A DNA stretch of 64,000 bases from Dipteronia dyeriana (lineage: Eukaryota > Streptophyta > Magnoliopsida > Sapindales > Sapindaceae): NCBI GenBank assembly GCA_032871835.1, contig CM065296.1, positions 3,544,001-3,608,000 on the forward strand, in the 5' to 3' direction. This document shows, in pieces, positions 34,052 through 44,474 of the stretch; within the stretch, counting starts at the first letter, position 1, and every line of letters begins with the position of its first letter. Below the pieces are notes generated by a model. That model saw only the letters and a program-made list of their open reading frames with translations, ran no database searches and had not been told where the DNA came from. A program made the translations under genes and the position numbers.

Positions 34052-35832
34052 ATGGCCAACGGTAGGGATGGAAGCCAGTCTCCAAATAATGTTGATACCC
34101 CATGTCCTGGTAACGATCCTGACCCGATAAAAGCCAATATTGTTAGAGGAAAGCTGCTCTCAATGACCCCAACTTCAACTGGACAAGCTGTAATAACCTT
34201 CACAAACACTCCCCCAATAATTTCCTCAGAAGCATTCAAGCAGGTCCAAGAGTCCATGAGGAGAGTTATTGAAGACGCTGTTAGACAGGGAATCAATATA
34301 ACAACAATTGCAAATCTGACATCGCCATATCAATTGTCCACACCTACGGTGGCCAGAGACCCTATGGTAAGTTTTGAAAGAATTGACGTGACTCCAAGCG
34401 CACCCCGTAAGTCTAGCAGCGAAAGAGCGGACCATCATGGAAAGGGGGGAGCGACCTCAAATGGGAGATGAAGGAATTATCGGATAGGGGAGGCAAAATT
34501 GATATCAAGCGAACTTTGAGTCAGATGAAATCCGCATAGGTGTTCAGAGACGGGACCGATCTAGCTCGTCAGACGATAGTGACCAACCACCCCGCAGAAC
34601 ACACCGAAGGGGCAAGTCCCCGCTTAGATTCCAACATGGGTACACCGACCATCGACGGTCGGGAATAGATAACGAGCCAGGAAATAAGCGAGATATTCTG
34701 ATACAGAAATTAACCCAAAATGTGAAAGCATTAGAACGTCGCCAGGGGCTTAAAGATTTACTGGACGATGATTCTAAAAGCCCATTCGTGAACAACATTC
34801 TCCAAACTCAATTCCCGGAAATATTCAGAATGCCTAAGGTCGAGCAATTTAAAGCAAACACGGATCCAAAAGAATACGTGAGACGTTTTCGAAATGCGAT
34901 GTCACAGTACGCTTACAATGACCCATTGTTATGCTTGACGTTCCCGCAGACGCTCGGGGACTTAGGGTCTAGGTGGTTTGGAAGGCTCCCTAAGGGAACA
35001 ATCAAGAATTTTTAAGAGTTAACCCAGACTTTTTCACGACAATTCTTAGGGAACATATAAAAGAGGAAGTCAATAGCTCACCTCGCCACCCTTAAACAAG
35101 GAAAGAACGAGTCATTAAAAGATTACCTAAAAACGTTCTCTCAGGAAGTGTCAAGGATCCATAATCCCAATGATGAGGTTGTGGTGACCGCTTTCACCAA
35201 CAACCTACAGAAGGGTCGGCTTTCCTTTGACTTAAGGAGAAAGTGCCCAGATACGTACGCCAACCTGATGGATGTGGCAGGCAGTTATGCAATGGCTGAA
35301 GAAGAGGATCTAGATCAGGGGGGAAGTTATGTACCCGGGGGTCGCCCCGGGTAGAGCGCCAAAACAAGTGATGGTTATATAAAGAACCATAAGGGTGTTC
35401 ATCAGGACAATGATGGGAGCAATCGTAGAAACAGTCGGAACGATAAAAAGTTCCATGATCAGGACAATAACTACACTCCCCTCACCAAGAGACGAGAAAA
35501 TTCTTACGATCTTAGAAGACCAGAAGCTAGTCAAATATCCTCCTAGATTGTCAACCTATGCCCAAAAAGACACAATAAAATATTACAGGTTCCACAAGCA
35601 AAGTGGCCACGACACATCAAAGTGCTACGAACTAAGAGACCACATCGAGACACTCATCAGGGAGGGTCACCTCAAAGATTTAATTCTCAAGAGGACAAAT
35701 GATCAGCAGAAGGATCCCCACCAGGATAGTCAGCCAATGGAAATCAAGAAAAGAAGTGAAGTTCGAGTAGAGACAATGGTGAAGGTATGGTCAATATTAT
35801 CTTTTAAGAGCCCTACACAAGCTCAAGGATGA
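34052..35832 (+). pseudogene. Gypsy gag polyprotein, decayed
   Basis: Starts MANGRDGSQSPNNVDTPCPG. The retrotransposon gag domain follows at about 34780-35330 (SPFVNNILQTQFPEIFRMPK, then a KANTDPKEYVRRFRNAM segment and FTNNLQKGRLSFDLRRKCPD). Further on is a KYYRFHKQSGHDTSKCYELR segment, the compact HxH/C region that usually precedes protease in Tat-like Gypsy elements. At least four stops and frame shifts split it. No pol sequence follows: from 35840 to the 3' LTR there are T/A runs, unrecognised sequence and a tandem repeat. Confidence 0.8.
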
Positions 35833-36374
35833 CAGAGCTTAATTTTTTTTTAAAAAAAAACCTACTTTTCAGGGAGATAACTTAGTTGCTTTTAGTTTTT
35901 GTTTAAGATATTTTTAGTTTACTTTTTATTTTTAGTTTTTCTAATTACTTTATTTTGGTGTTGTTAATTTTCAGATCAATTAATAAAGAAGCCAAGAATG
36001 ATGTTTAAATTTTTAATAATCATCTTTGTTATCAAAGATAAACTCCCAGCGCCAACACTTGCCATAGCGGGTGAATGTGCCCAAGAGGTTAAGAAGTTGG
36101 GGGTTAAAGATCTGACGCGCCTGCCGAACTGACTAGGTGCATATAGAGCACTGTCAGCAATCCAGCCACCCCGAGTTGCCTGTTTTACAGGGAAAAACAC
36201 TCAGGTACGCTATCGGGGAAAGCCTGGTGAAATGCGTCTGACTGTGTTAGTATTGCACTAACGATTCAGCCAAACCATTGTAAACGGACAAAATCGGGAG
36301 ACGTCCTTGGTGACTTGTTTACATGGAAAAAACAGAAAAAATGGGGCAAGGTTCCCAGAACACCTCTTGGCAGA

Positions 36375-36865
36375 AGACTCAAGACGATCGGAAATTATCC
36401 TTTGTGAAAAGTCAAGACACCGACCGAAGAATCAAGATGGTCAGGAATTATCCTGAGTGAAAGGCCATCACACCGACCGAATTAAGACAGTGGGAAATTA
36501 TCCTGAGCAAAGAGCTGAGACAATGACTAGTCTAAAAGAAAAAGAGTTGGGAATTATCCTGAGCGAAAGGTTATGACACCAACCAAATTAAGACAATCGG
36601 AAATTATCCTGAGCAAAGAGCCGGGACTTCGACTAGTCTAAAAGAAAAAGAGTTGAAAATTACCCTGAGCGAAAGGCCAAGACACCGACCGAATTAAGAC
36701 AGTTAGAAATTATCCTGAGCAAAGAGCCGGGACACTGACTAGTCCAAAAGAAAAAGAGTTGGAAATTATCCTGAGCGAAAGGCCAGGCACCGACCGAATC
36801 AAAACATTTGGGAATTATCTTGAGTAAAGAGCCAGGACACTGACTGGACTAGCTACAAGGGAGCA
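36375..36865 (+). repeat. Tandem repeat of about 105 bp upstream of the 3' LTR
   Basis: Four to five units, each with GACACCGACCGAATTAAGAC, AATTATCCTGAGCAAAGAGC, GACTAGTCTAAAAG and AATTATCCTGAGCGAAAGGC. Starts of the GACCGAATTAAGAC word are about 103-109 bases apart. Tandem repeats at this position are typical of Tat-lineage Gypsy elements. Confidence 0.8.
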
Positions 36866-37016
36866 AAAAGAAGTCCAAAACTGATCAGTTTAATAAGATA
36901 CTTGATCAAGTTAAAGCAATAAGTGCAGAAGCGTCAAAAAATCAAAACTATTCAAATCCCCTTCGTTGAGCAGTCAAGAGCTCATCTCGCGGATTTGAGG
37001 GGGTGTTGTTATAGGG

Positions 37017-37841
37017 ATTTTTTGATAGCATGACAAGTCAGCATGATTAGATATGCCGCGTCACAAGAATCAGGAAAGATCAACTCAAGGCAATTAATAG
37101 ATGATCTCAAGGCCAAGTCAAGATTACCCAAGATGGTCGGGGAAGCTAACCGATCGGGCACAAATAACCTGGTCGGAGCAACTAGCCGATCGGGTATAGA
37201 GGACTTGGTCGGGACCATCCAATCGGGATAAAGAAGTCTAATCGGGATCAGACAATTGGTCAGTTGAACAACGCGTGGGAGACATTAAAGACAACTACGA
37301 CTCAAATACGAAGATGAATTATCTTACTTAAACAAGGAATCTAGAATTACACTCCAATAAGGAAATATCCTTATTTCCTCTTCAATGTTAGATAATTATG
37401 TACAGGAAAGAACTCAGAGCTTCTAGAAGAATAAACTCCAAAACAGGAAAGAAGACAAAGACGACTTCAACAACTAATCAGTCCTAATTAAACACTATCA
37501 TCTTTCCTTATTTATATAACAAGGATTAGGGTTCTATGTACATATAAATAAACTCATAATCTCATTATAAAATATAGATAACCACCCATAGAAAAGATAC
37601 ACAAAAACAAGAGAGATACGCCAAAAAAGGAGAGGTTGAGTGTGTAATCATTACAATATAGTGAATTTATTCTCGCCGTCACCGACAACGTGGATGTTTC
37701 CCCACATTGGGGTTTTACCGCGTAAACTTATGTGTGCATGATTTTCTTCTTTTTCTATCTTTCTCATAACATATTCAACAATCTATAAAACCATGTTAGA
37801 TGCGTGATCAATCTTATACGATCCAAAAATCACCGTCAACA
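37017..37841 (+). repeat. 3' LTR of the Gypsy element
   Basis: Intact 825-bp LTR, TG...CA, directly after a purine-rich tract and directly before the TTCAT duplication. It defines what is extra in the 5' LTR. Confidence 0.88.
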
Positions 37842-39183
37842 TTCATGTCGTTGGGTGCCTCACTCAGAGGATTTCGGAGGTGTATGTGTCCAGTTATAGC
37901 AGTAGATGATACCCATTTGAAAGGAAGATTCGGGGGTACAATGTTTGTTGCAACTGTACAAGACGGGAACGAATAAGTGTATCCAATTACTTTTAGGTAC
38001 GGCGACTCAGAAAACAACATTTCGTGGGTGTGGTTTTTGGAATGCTTGAAGGGCGTTCTAGGTCATATTGATGATATGGTTTTCATTTTCGATCAGCATG
38101 CAAGTATTGAAGCTGGGATTTCCAAAGTTTTTTCTGATGAAACCCATACAATATGTTGTTGGGATTTTGCTGAAAATATGAAGAAGCGCTTTCACAGAAA
38201 GGATGTAGTAGCCATAATGGATAAAACCGCTAGATCGTACACTGAATTAAAATATAACTGCCACATGGAAGATTTATGTAACCTGTACCATAATGCATAT
38301 GATTATTCCAATGATGTCGGTCCCCACAAGTGGTCCCGAGTACACTATCCGAAAAGAAGGTACAAGGTAATGACAACAAATGTTACTGAATGCATAAATT
38401 CATGCCTAAAATTTGCACGACAACTGCCTATGTTGACACTGGTAGAGTTCATTAGAAATATGCTACAGAGGTGGTTTCATGATCGCAATCGAGCCGTAGA
38501 ATCCATGCGTCATCAGTTGACCGACGTAACACATCTTGTGATCCTCAATCGTGTTGAAAAGTGTGGTTATATGACCGTCAATCCAGTTGACTAGAATATA
38601 TTCTTCGTCAAAAGGTCAGGGAAGCAATGAACTGTTGACTTAGCCCGAGCACGTGTAACAAATTTCAGATGGACATGTTTCCATGTTCGCACGCGCTTGT
38701 AGCAAAAAGGTACAGTACTTTGATATTATAAGTTTGTGGTTGTTGGAAATTAGTTTTACATATACTTTTTAATGGTGTTACATGGAGCGAAACTTGGATT
38801 TCACATCTCTGTGTGTAGACTACTACAATAGAGAGACACTTATTGATACGTACTCGGTTCTTATTATGCATGTTGACCATCCTTCTTCATGGGTAGTGCC
38901 AACTGATATCGTTGAGCGGGTGATGTTGAATCCATTATCTAGGAGACAAGCAGGGCGTCCGAGAGTTGGCCGACATGTGTTATCTTCCGAGCGAACAACC
39001 ACACAAACGTGTAGAAGATGTGGCCAATTAGGTCATAATAGCAGGAGGTGTTCTAACCCACCTTTGATTAATGTTGGTGTGAGCAGAGTTGTTCCCCCGG
39101 AATACTGACTTAAGTCTAGCATCTGTCATTCAGTTGGACACAACAAACAGATGTGTCCTGAGAAGGAGTCCACTGTAGTATAA
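37842..39183 (+). pseudogene. MuDR-type transposase, catalytic and C-terminal part
   Basis: Resumes the gene cut at 30166. The MULE transposase domain shows PVIAVDDTHLKGRFGGTMFV, then a stop codon at about 37975 followed by the VYPITFRYGDSENNISW block, VFIFDQHASIEAG and TNVTECINSC; the two aspartates and the glutamate match the usual DDE positions. Beyond 38594 a SWIM-type PCSHALVAKRY and a zinc knuckle CRRCGQLGHNSRRC (about 39010-39051) complete the normal MURA-like order. Stops and an internal low-quality stretch mean it is inactive. Confidence 0.85.
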
Positions 39184-39350
39184 ATGGACGCGTTTATAGG
39201 ATGTCATTTTCAATACTTGCAAAATGTATGTTATTTTTAGTGCGCTTGTAAAATGAATGGACTCGTGTCTACGTTAACAGTTTAAATACTGAAAATGAAA
39301 AATTATATTAACTTTTTTATTACTACTAATGTTATGTATAATAACTACAA

Positions 39351-42300
39351 ATGAAATGCTGCCTCGGAATTACAAAAAACATCCACAATCATCTTTCTCT
39401 GGATGGTAGGCATATCGGCTTCTGTCCAATCGTACTGGACTTGGTTTGCCAGTATATACTCGATCAACCGTAACGTATGAGAACCACAATTTTCGCTGCA
39501 AACATAAAAATTAACAACCGTTACAATGTTTATAATTTTGACACAAAGTGTTTTTTAAGTTCTCTGATTGTCGTACCTTCTATCCTGTTGCGGCATAATT
39601 GATCTTGACACCAAGCTAACCTCGAAAGGCCTATTCCGCCTTTGGAACTTCTCCTCTCCTAGTCTCTTGGCTTCGTGAAAACCGGACTGATGCAACATGG
39701 ACGGGAGAAGCCATCACAATGGCGTGACCTGCTATTTCTAGATTTGCACATGGACTAACTGGCTCCAGGGATCTAGTATGTGTATCGTCCCAGATGTTCG
39801 GTCGACGCTCATGAGAAGCCAATGCTGGTGGCCAACGTTGCACAATATAAGAACCTGTGTTGAACACAGTGAAAAATCATATTGTTTTTCACATTTACAA
39901 TGAAAAATACTTAACCCTTAATTGTATTACAATTACCATGTCAACTTCATGCCAATGACGGGTTCCTGCCGGGAGTATTCCACGTACGGTCATAAGGTCG
40001 TCAGCGGACTACCTGAACTGTAACACTTTTCACCCCGCCGTGGTCACTTCCCCTTGGGCATCACACGGCATAATTCGATTCCATCGATGCTTCTACAGTG
40101 TCAGTACATACAAAAAATAAACAAAAGTTAGGATCAAAGACAACATTAAACGTCAATGCGTAACGGTAAATGAATAAACATTTACAAAAGACTGAGTGTC
40201 CAGAACGTTCATCCTCTGATTGTACACGGTAGGGTATGATCGCTGACGCTTCCATACAATGTTCATGTACGCGTCCATATGCTGAATAATAATTGCAAAA
40301 CAATGTTACATTTCTATCAAATAAGAAAGTCAATTGTTAACATTAAGTTAGATGCGTACCGACTCAAACAACTCCGCGTAGTTCTCTTGGATCCGCTGAA
40401 ACCACCTAACGTCTACTGACTCCAATAAATCTACATCTCCCTACATTCACTTTTATAAAACATCAAAACTATAACACAAATTTACATAGGTGAATCAATA
40501 AAATTAACAGTTACATACTTACAATTCCTGGGTAGTATTTCTCTTGTAAACTCTGAAGGCATTTGGCCTGAACGCATGATCTGATGCAGCTGGCACTATC
40601 ATTGGCCTCTTCGGTCGACAGGGATCAGTGTATGGAGTCAGCAACTGCCACCTCCCGCTTACGTTGCCGGGGGATACGCGGGGTGCGGTCCCTGGGAGGT
40701 ATCCATCTAGATGGATCAGAGGTGTCCCTGAGAGGGGTCCGTCTAGATGAACTGAATGTGTCCCTATGAGGCGGGGTCCGTCTGGATGGACTGGAGGTGT
40801 CCCTATAAGGCGGGGTCCATCTGGACTGTCCAAATATATCGATGGGAGGCGGGGTCCGTCTAGACAGTACAGAGGTGTCGGTGGGAGGTGGGGGTCTGCC
40901 TGGATCGTCTGGATGTACTGGTGTTATCCCTGTGAGGAGTGATCTGACGGGTCCAACCAAAGGTGTCCCTAAGAGCAGGGGTCCGACCGATGCTGTCCTT
41001 AGGTGGAGTGGTGGCATGTGATCGAACTGTAGAAACAACTCCGATGGAGGAAAAACTCAGATGACGACCTCGTTTAGACAAAGTCTCATACACCTCTATA
41101 AGCAGGGGAAACTTTGGAATACCATCAGTATGAGTCTCCTACTCGCGTCCCATAACTCTAGTCCCTCCAGTCCTGATAAACTGGGTGTCAGGTCTCATAC
41201 TCTGCATCGAAGGGACTGTGCGAGGCTCTGACCCCCCCCACATGGGTATTATGCCCATCTCTGTCTCTAGGTCTGAAGTCTCCATCATGAGATGGTAGAC
41301 CCTCCCTGTGTGATCGTGATATGGACCCCAACCGCTCCCGGAGATAGTCCATCAACTTCTGGTGTTCTTTCCGTTGTTCCGCCTCACTGTTCTGAAGACC
41401 ATCCCGTAAAGAAGTCACGCTAGCCTCTAATTGTTCGATTCTATGCTCTAGATGACCCTGAAGGAAAATAGCATTTGTCAGTCGTTTAACATGTACATGG
41501 GTTTAAAAAAAATCATGTCAACGTACCTCTCGCTCCCCTCCAGAGTGACCTCCACCAGTAGATGTTGGCATCCTAAAACGAACCCGCCTCTGTTTCTGGT
41601 GTCTGCCACCACCAAACTCTGGCTCTGAACCCTCCGATTGAGTCTATTGCTTCCTACCACTAAACTCCGCCTCCGAACCCTCTGTATCACTGGGTACGGT
41701 ACTAGCACCCTCAACGAAATTGAGCTCCGGTAAGGCCTTCGCTAAGTATACATAATATGGTTTACCCCTCTCAGTTGGTGTGGGCACCAGCTTCATCATC
41801 GCAAACATCTGAAACCGTTGTCAGACCATTAAAATTGTACAAACTATTAACATTAACAAATAAGATACTTACATATGCTGTGAATATCTTCGACAAATTA
41901 TCCTCTCTCGGTTGTATTTTTAACTGCCACTTCAAAATATGAGGAGACTCGGTAGCTGTTAGGGTCCTGAACTGGGTGCCAAGTGCAGGGATCACATCGA
42001 AAGCAAATATCTGCATAAAATATAAGTACGTTACTCTCCTAAATCCATAACCTCTATTACACGATAAAAAACCTAATGGTTGTAATTCAAAATTCTTACC
42101 AATAGGGCATAAGATAGACCATAAATGTTATAGGTCTCATGCATGTGTATGTCAGCGCCCTTTGCTTGCTGGCGTCTCATGAATCGCTCCCGTTGCCCAT
42201 CAAACGCATGCTTGAATGAATATACAGAATGTCTGTACACGTTGGCACCCCAAGGGAACGCGTCAAAAGCATCAAGATCCTCCACCAACCGTAACTGCCA

Positions 42301-42894
42301 TACTAAAATCTTCACTCTCTCATCCAACCCCGTAAGTATCCAGTTCATCATATAGATCAAACATAGCTTCACACTATCGTATGCCTGCTGAAACTCCTCA
42401 CGGCTCAGAACAACTATCAACTCCGCGAACGAAATCTCCTCCATACCAGTAAAGTACCGCTGATGTATGCCATTATCCACGCTACGATATCGGGTCGTGT
42501 TTGGTACCACTCCGAACCGTAATCCTGTGATCAGGCAGAATTCTACCTTCAAGAACCTAACCTCAAGAGTCCCTAACATAAACCGCATCTCATCTTCAGG
42601 CCCATTACGATACAACTCCCGTAAAAGCAACTGATGGATAACACCACCCGAAAACTTCATCGGCCGGTGCATTGTCATGAAATGTCCAAAACAAGATGCC
42701 ATTCACCGACGGCGGTCTTTAAAAATAAATTCTTCAAGGACCCGGTTAAGTGCATCTTCTATATGGCCAAGGGTGCCAAATTTGTCGTGTCGAGTCACTT
42801 TGCCCTCGTACCACTCTTCCTCAGGAGTTTTCAACAATTTCGTCAATCGATTTGTCATCTGAAAATTCATAAAAAAATTATTCAGTATATTCAT
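39351..42894 (-). pseudogene. DUF1985 / Ulp1-like cysteine protease gene carried by the MULE
   Basis: Multi-exon minus-strand gene. The first exon (42894-42100) holds the DUF1985 region (EVRFLKVEFCLITGLRFG; GANVYRHSVYSFKHAF) and has an in-frame TGA at 42705-42703. The next exon, about 42010-41873, reads IFAFDVIPALGTQFRTLTAT. A central part (about 41714-40510) is charged and Pro/Arg-rich with a minisatellite. The C-terminal exons encode an Ulp1 (peptidase C48) domain: GHQHWLLMSVD (catalytic His, about 39810), IHILDPWSQ (Asp), MPQQD (oxyanion Gln, about 39595) and NCGSHTLRLIEYILANQV (catalytic Cys in the last exon, about 39497-39351). Such genes are known from Kaonashi (KI) MULEs, where a host SUMO-protease gene was captured. 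Catalytic residues look intact, but the early stop suggests decay. Function would be cleavage of SUMO or a related modifier, by inference. Confidence 0.8.
40670..41000 (-). repeat. Coding minisatellite of the Ulp1-like gene
   Basis: About seven units of 36-39 bp on the minus strand, encoding variations of RRTPPxRDTSxPS and DGPRLIGTPPVHP. They sit in the linker between the DUF1985 and protease regions, where this protein family is usually disordered and variable. Confidence 0.65.
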
Positions 42895-42899
42895 AAAAC

Positions 42900-43530
42900 A
42901 TCTCGAATCTATACCTCGATCCTACAATATAAAAGCTCAAAAAAATACAAAAAAACTCGGGTCATGGACAAAATCTCGAACTTTGTTTAAAAAAACTCGA
43001 AAAACATACAACATCTCGCATCCTTTAAAAAAAATACCTCGATCCATTCATATAAAAGCTCGGAACAAATTAATAAATTCTCGGGCCTTGGACAAAAGCT
43101 CGACAACTGTTTTCAAAAGCTCGATCGTTTAAACAAAAGCTCGGAATATGTTTAAAACACCTCAAAAGTTGTTAAAATCTAGGACGTTTAAGCAATCCTC
43201 GGTCTATGTTAAAAAAACTCGAATTTTGTTAAAATCTAGAACGTTTTAAACAAAAGCTCGGAAGTTATTAATAAAAGATCGAACGTTTAGAAAAATTCTC
43301 GAATCCTTAATATAAAATCTCGATTCAACTCAACTTAATGATTCGATTTAAAAGCTCGAATTCAAATGACAAAAGTTCGGTTTATTTAACAAAAAGCTTG
43401 AACGTTTTGAAAAACTTCTCGAATCCCTAACATAAAATCTCGATTCAACTCAACCTAATGAATCGATTTAAAATTTCGATTTCAAATGACAATAGCTCGG
43501 TTTATTTAACAAAAATCTCGTAAACCCTAA
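42900..43530 (-). repeat. Subterminal TCGAGCTTTT array, right arm of the large MULE
   Basis: The complement of the left-arm array: AAAAGCTCGAA, AAATCTCGA and related words recur about every 20-30 bases. Two longer units at about 43300-43390 and 43420-43510 share TCTCGATTCAACTCAAC and AATGAnTCGATTTAAAA. Confidence 0.75.
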
Positions 43531-43899
43531 TCTACCACAATCATTCTCAGATCCACAAGTAAAACCTAATCCATCATTCCATTCAATTTATCAACAACAA
43601 AAATGATACCAAATCAAGCTCATCTTACCTCGATCGCTTCAGATTTCCTGTTCCACTCTCGAAATGTCGCTGGTTTCCAACTTCCGGTCCCGTTACCGTC
43701 GAGATCCAACCCGACGATTGAGTTCCGGTCGCTTTCAATCTAAAACGCCTTTTCTCTCTCACGTTCACAACGAAGATTCAGGGTATTTTTGTCTCCACAA
43801 CTAATTTGGTGTCTTTTAAACATATATTATTAATGTGGTGATATTTCCACAAGAACCCCTTAAAAAATTGTCATTAATTTTGACAATTTTTTGAACCCT

Positions 43900-44474
43900 A
43901 TATATAATTATCTCTCACATGATAATTAATGAATTAAATATATAATTAGAATTTAAAAATAAGTTAAATTTTGTAAATTCAAATTACATTAGTTATGCTC
44001 ATGTTTAATTTGACCAACATCTAATTGATAAACTATTTTTGTACATGTAAAGACCGATTTGACGAAAAATACAATGATAACTCTTAACTCATAACTCAAT
44101 AACTAAAAAACTGACGTTTTCCAGTTATTCAGGTACTAAATTGTAAATCACCCAAATTAAAAAGAGTGGATCGACGGTGATTGTTCGATTTCAGTCAAGC
44201 AAAATTACGATCAAATAGAATTATATTTTGACGGCTGAGATCAAAGTGGCTCTTTGGCTTGGCGGTGTTTGGCCCGAGTCTTTGTGGCAATTGTGGGTCC
44301 AAATAAGTCCTCCGGTGCTCCAAGCTCCAACACCTTCACTTGCCGGTTTCAGGCTCATAGATACCGTCAACGGCCTACCTTCGTCTCTAAGTTTATAGTC
44401 AATATAAAAACATTACAACTTTCCTTGTTCATTTTTTTTTCTTAATTTGATTTGAAATTAAACTAGAACTAAAC
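43900..44474. other. DRP3 upstream region
   Basis: Mostly AT-rich sequence up to about 44150, then richer sequence containing GGCTTGGCGG and TTTGGCCCGAG near 44257-44277. No clear TATA box at the expected distance. The promoter and leader of the dynamin gene must lie here, directly beside the MULE right end, unless a leader intron extends further. Confidence 0.4.

Larger units (their letters stand above)
30172..37841 (+). mobile_element. Non-autonomous Gypsy-type LTR retrotransposon (gag only)
   Basis: A perfect 5-bp duplication, TTCAT, is at 30167-30171 and 37842-37846. The 3' LTR is 37017-37841 (825 bp), starting TGTTATAGGGATTTTTTGAT and ending CACCGTCAACA. The 5' LTR is 30172-33850 and is the same sequence split by a solo LTR. 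A purine-rich tract (GATTTGAGGGGGTG) lies just before the 3' LTR. The internal region has gag-like coding sequence but no protease, reverse transcriptase or integrase, so the element depended on a partner. The primer-binding site should start near 33853 (TGGCACTAGAAGG); I cannot name the tRNA. Confidence 0.88.
27692..43899 (+). mobile_element. Large Mutator-like element with MuDR transposase and Ulp1-type gene (Kaonashi-like)
   Basis: The left end, GGTGGAATTGGTGATAAATG, and the right end read in reverse, GGGTTCAAAAAATTGTC, then share the inner phrase TTAATAATnTATGTTTAAAAG and the ACACC/ACATCAATTA segment found in the small elements at 2575 and 16390. It carries two genes tail to tail: a MuDR-type transposase on the plus strand and a DUF1985/Ulp1 protease-like gene on the minus strand. 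Both subterminal arms hold TCGAG-containing tandem arrays in inverted orientation. Flanks are AT-rich (AAATATATA left, TATATATAA right), so no certain duplication can be called. A 7.67-kb retroelement interrupts the transposase. The native length was about 8.5 kb. Confidence 0.8.

Noticed and set aside
34052..35832. Host gene with gag-like domain
   Set aside because: It lies inside a pair of LTRs with a 5-bp target duplication and is broken by several stops.
40519..41093. Overlapping open frames on both strands with Pro/Arg/Asp repeats
   Set aside because: Products of the minisatellite in the Ulp1-like gene linker; only the minus-strand frame that joins the flanking exons is relevant.
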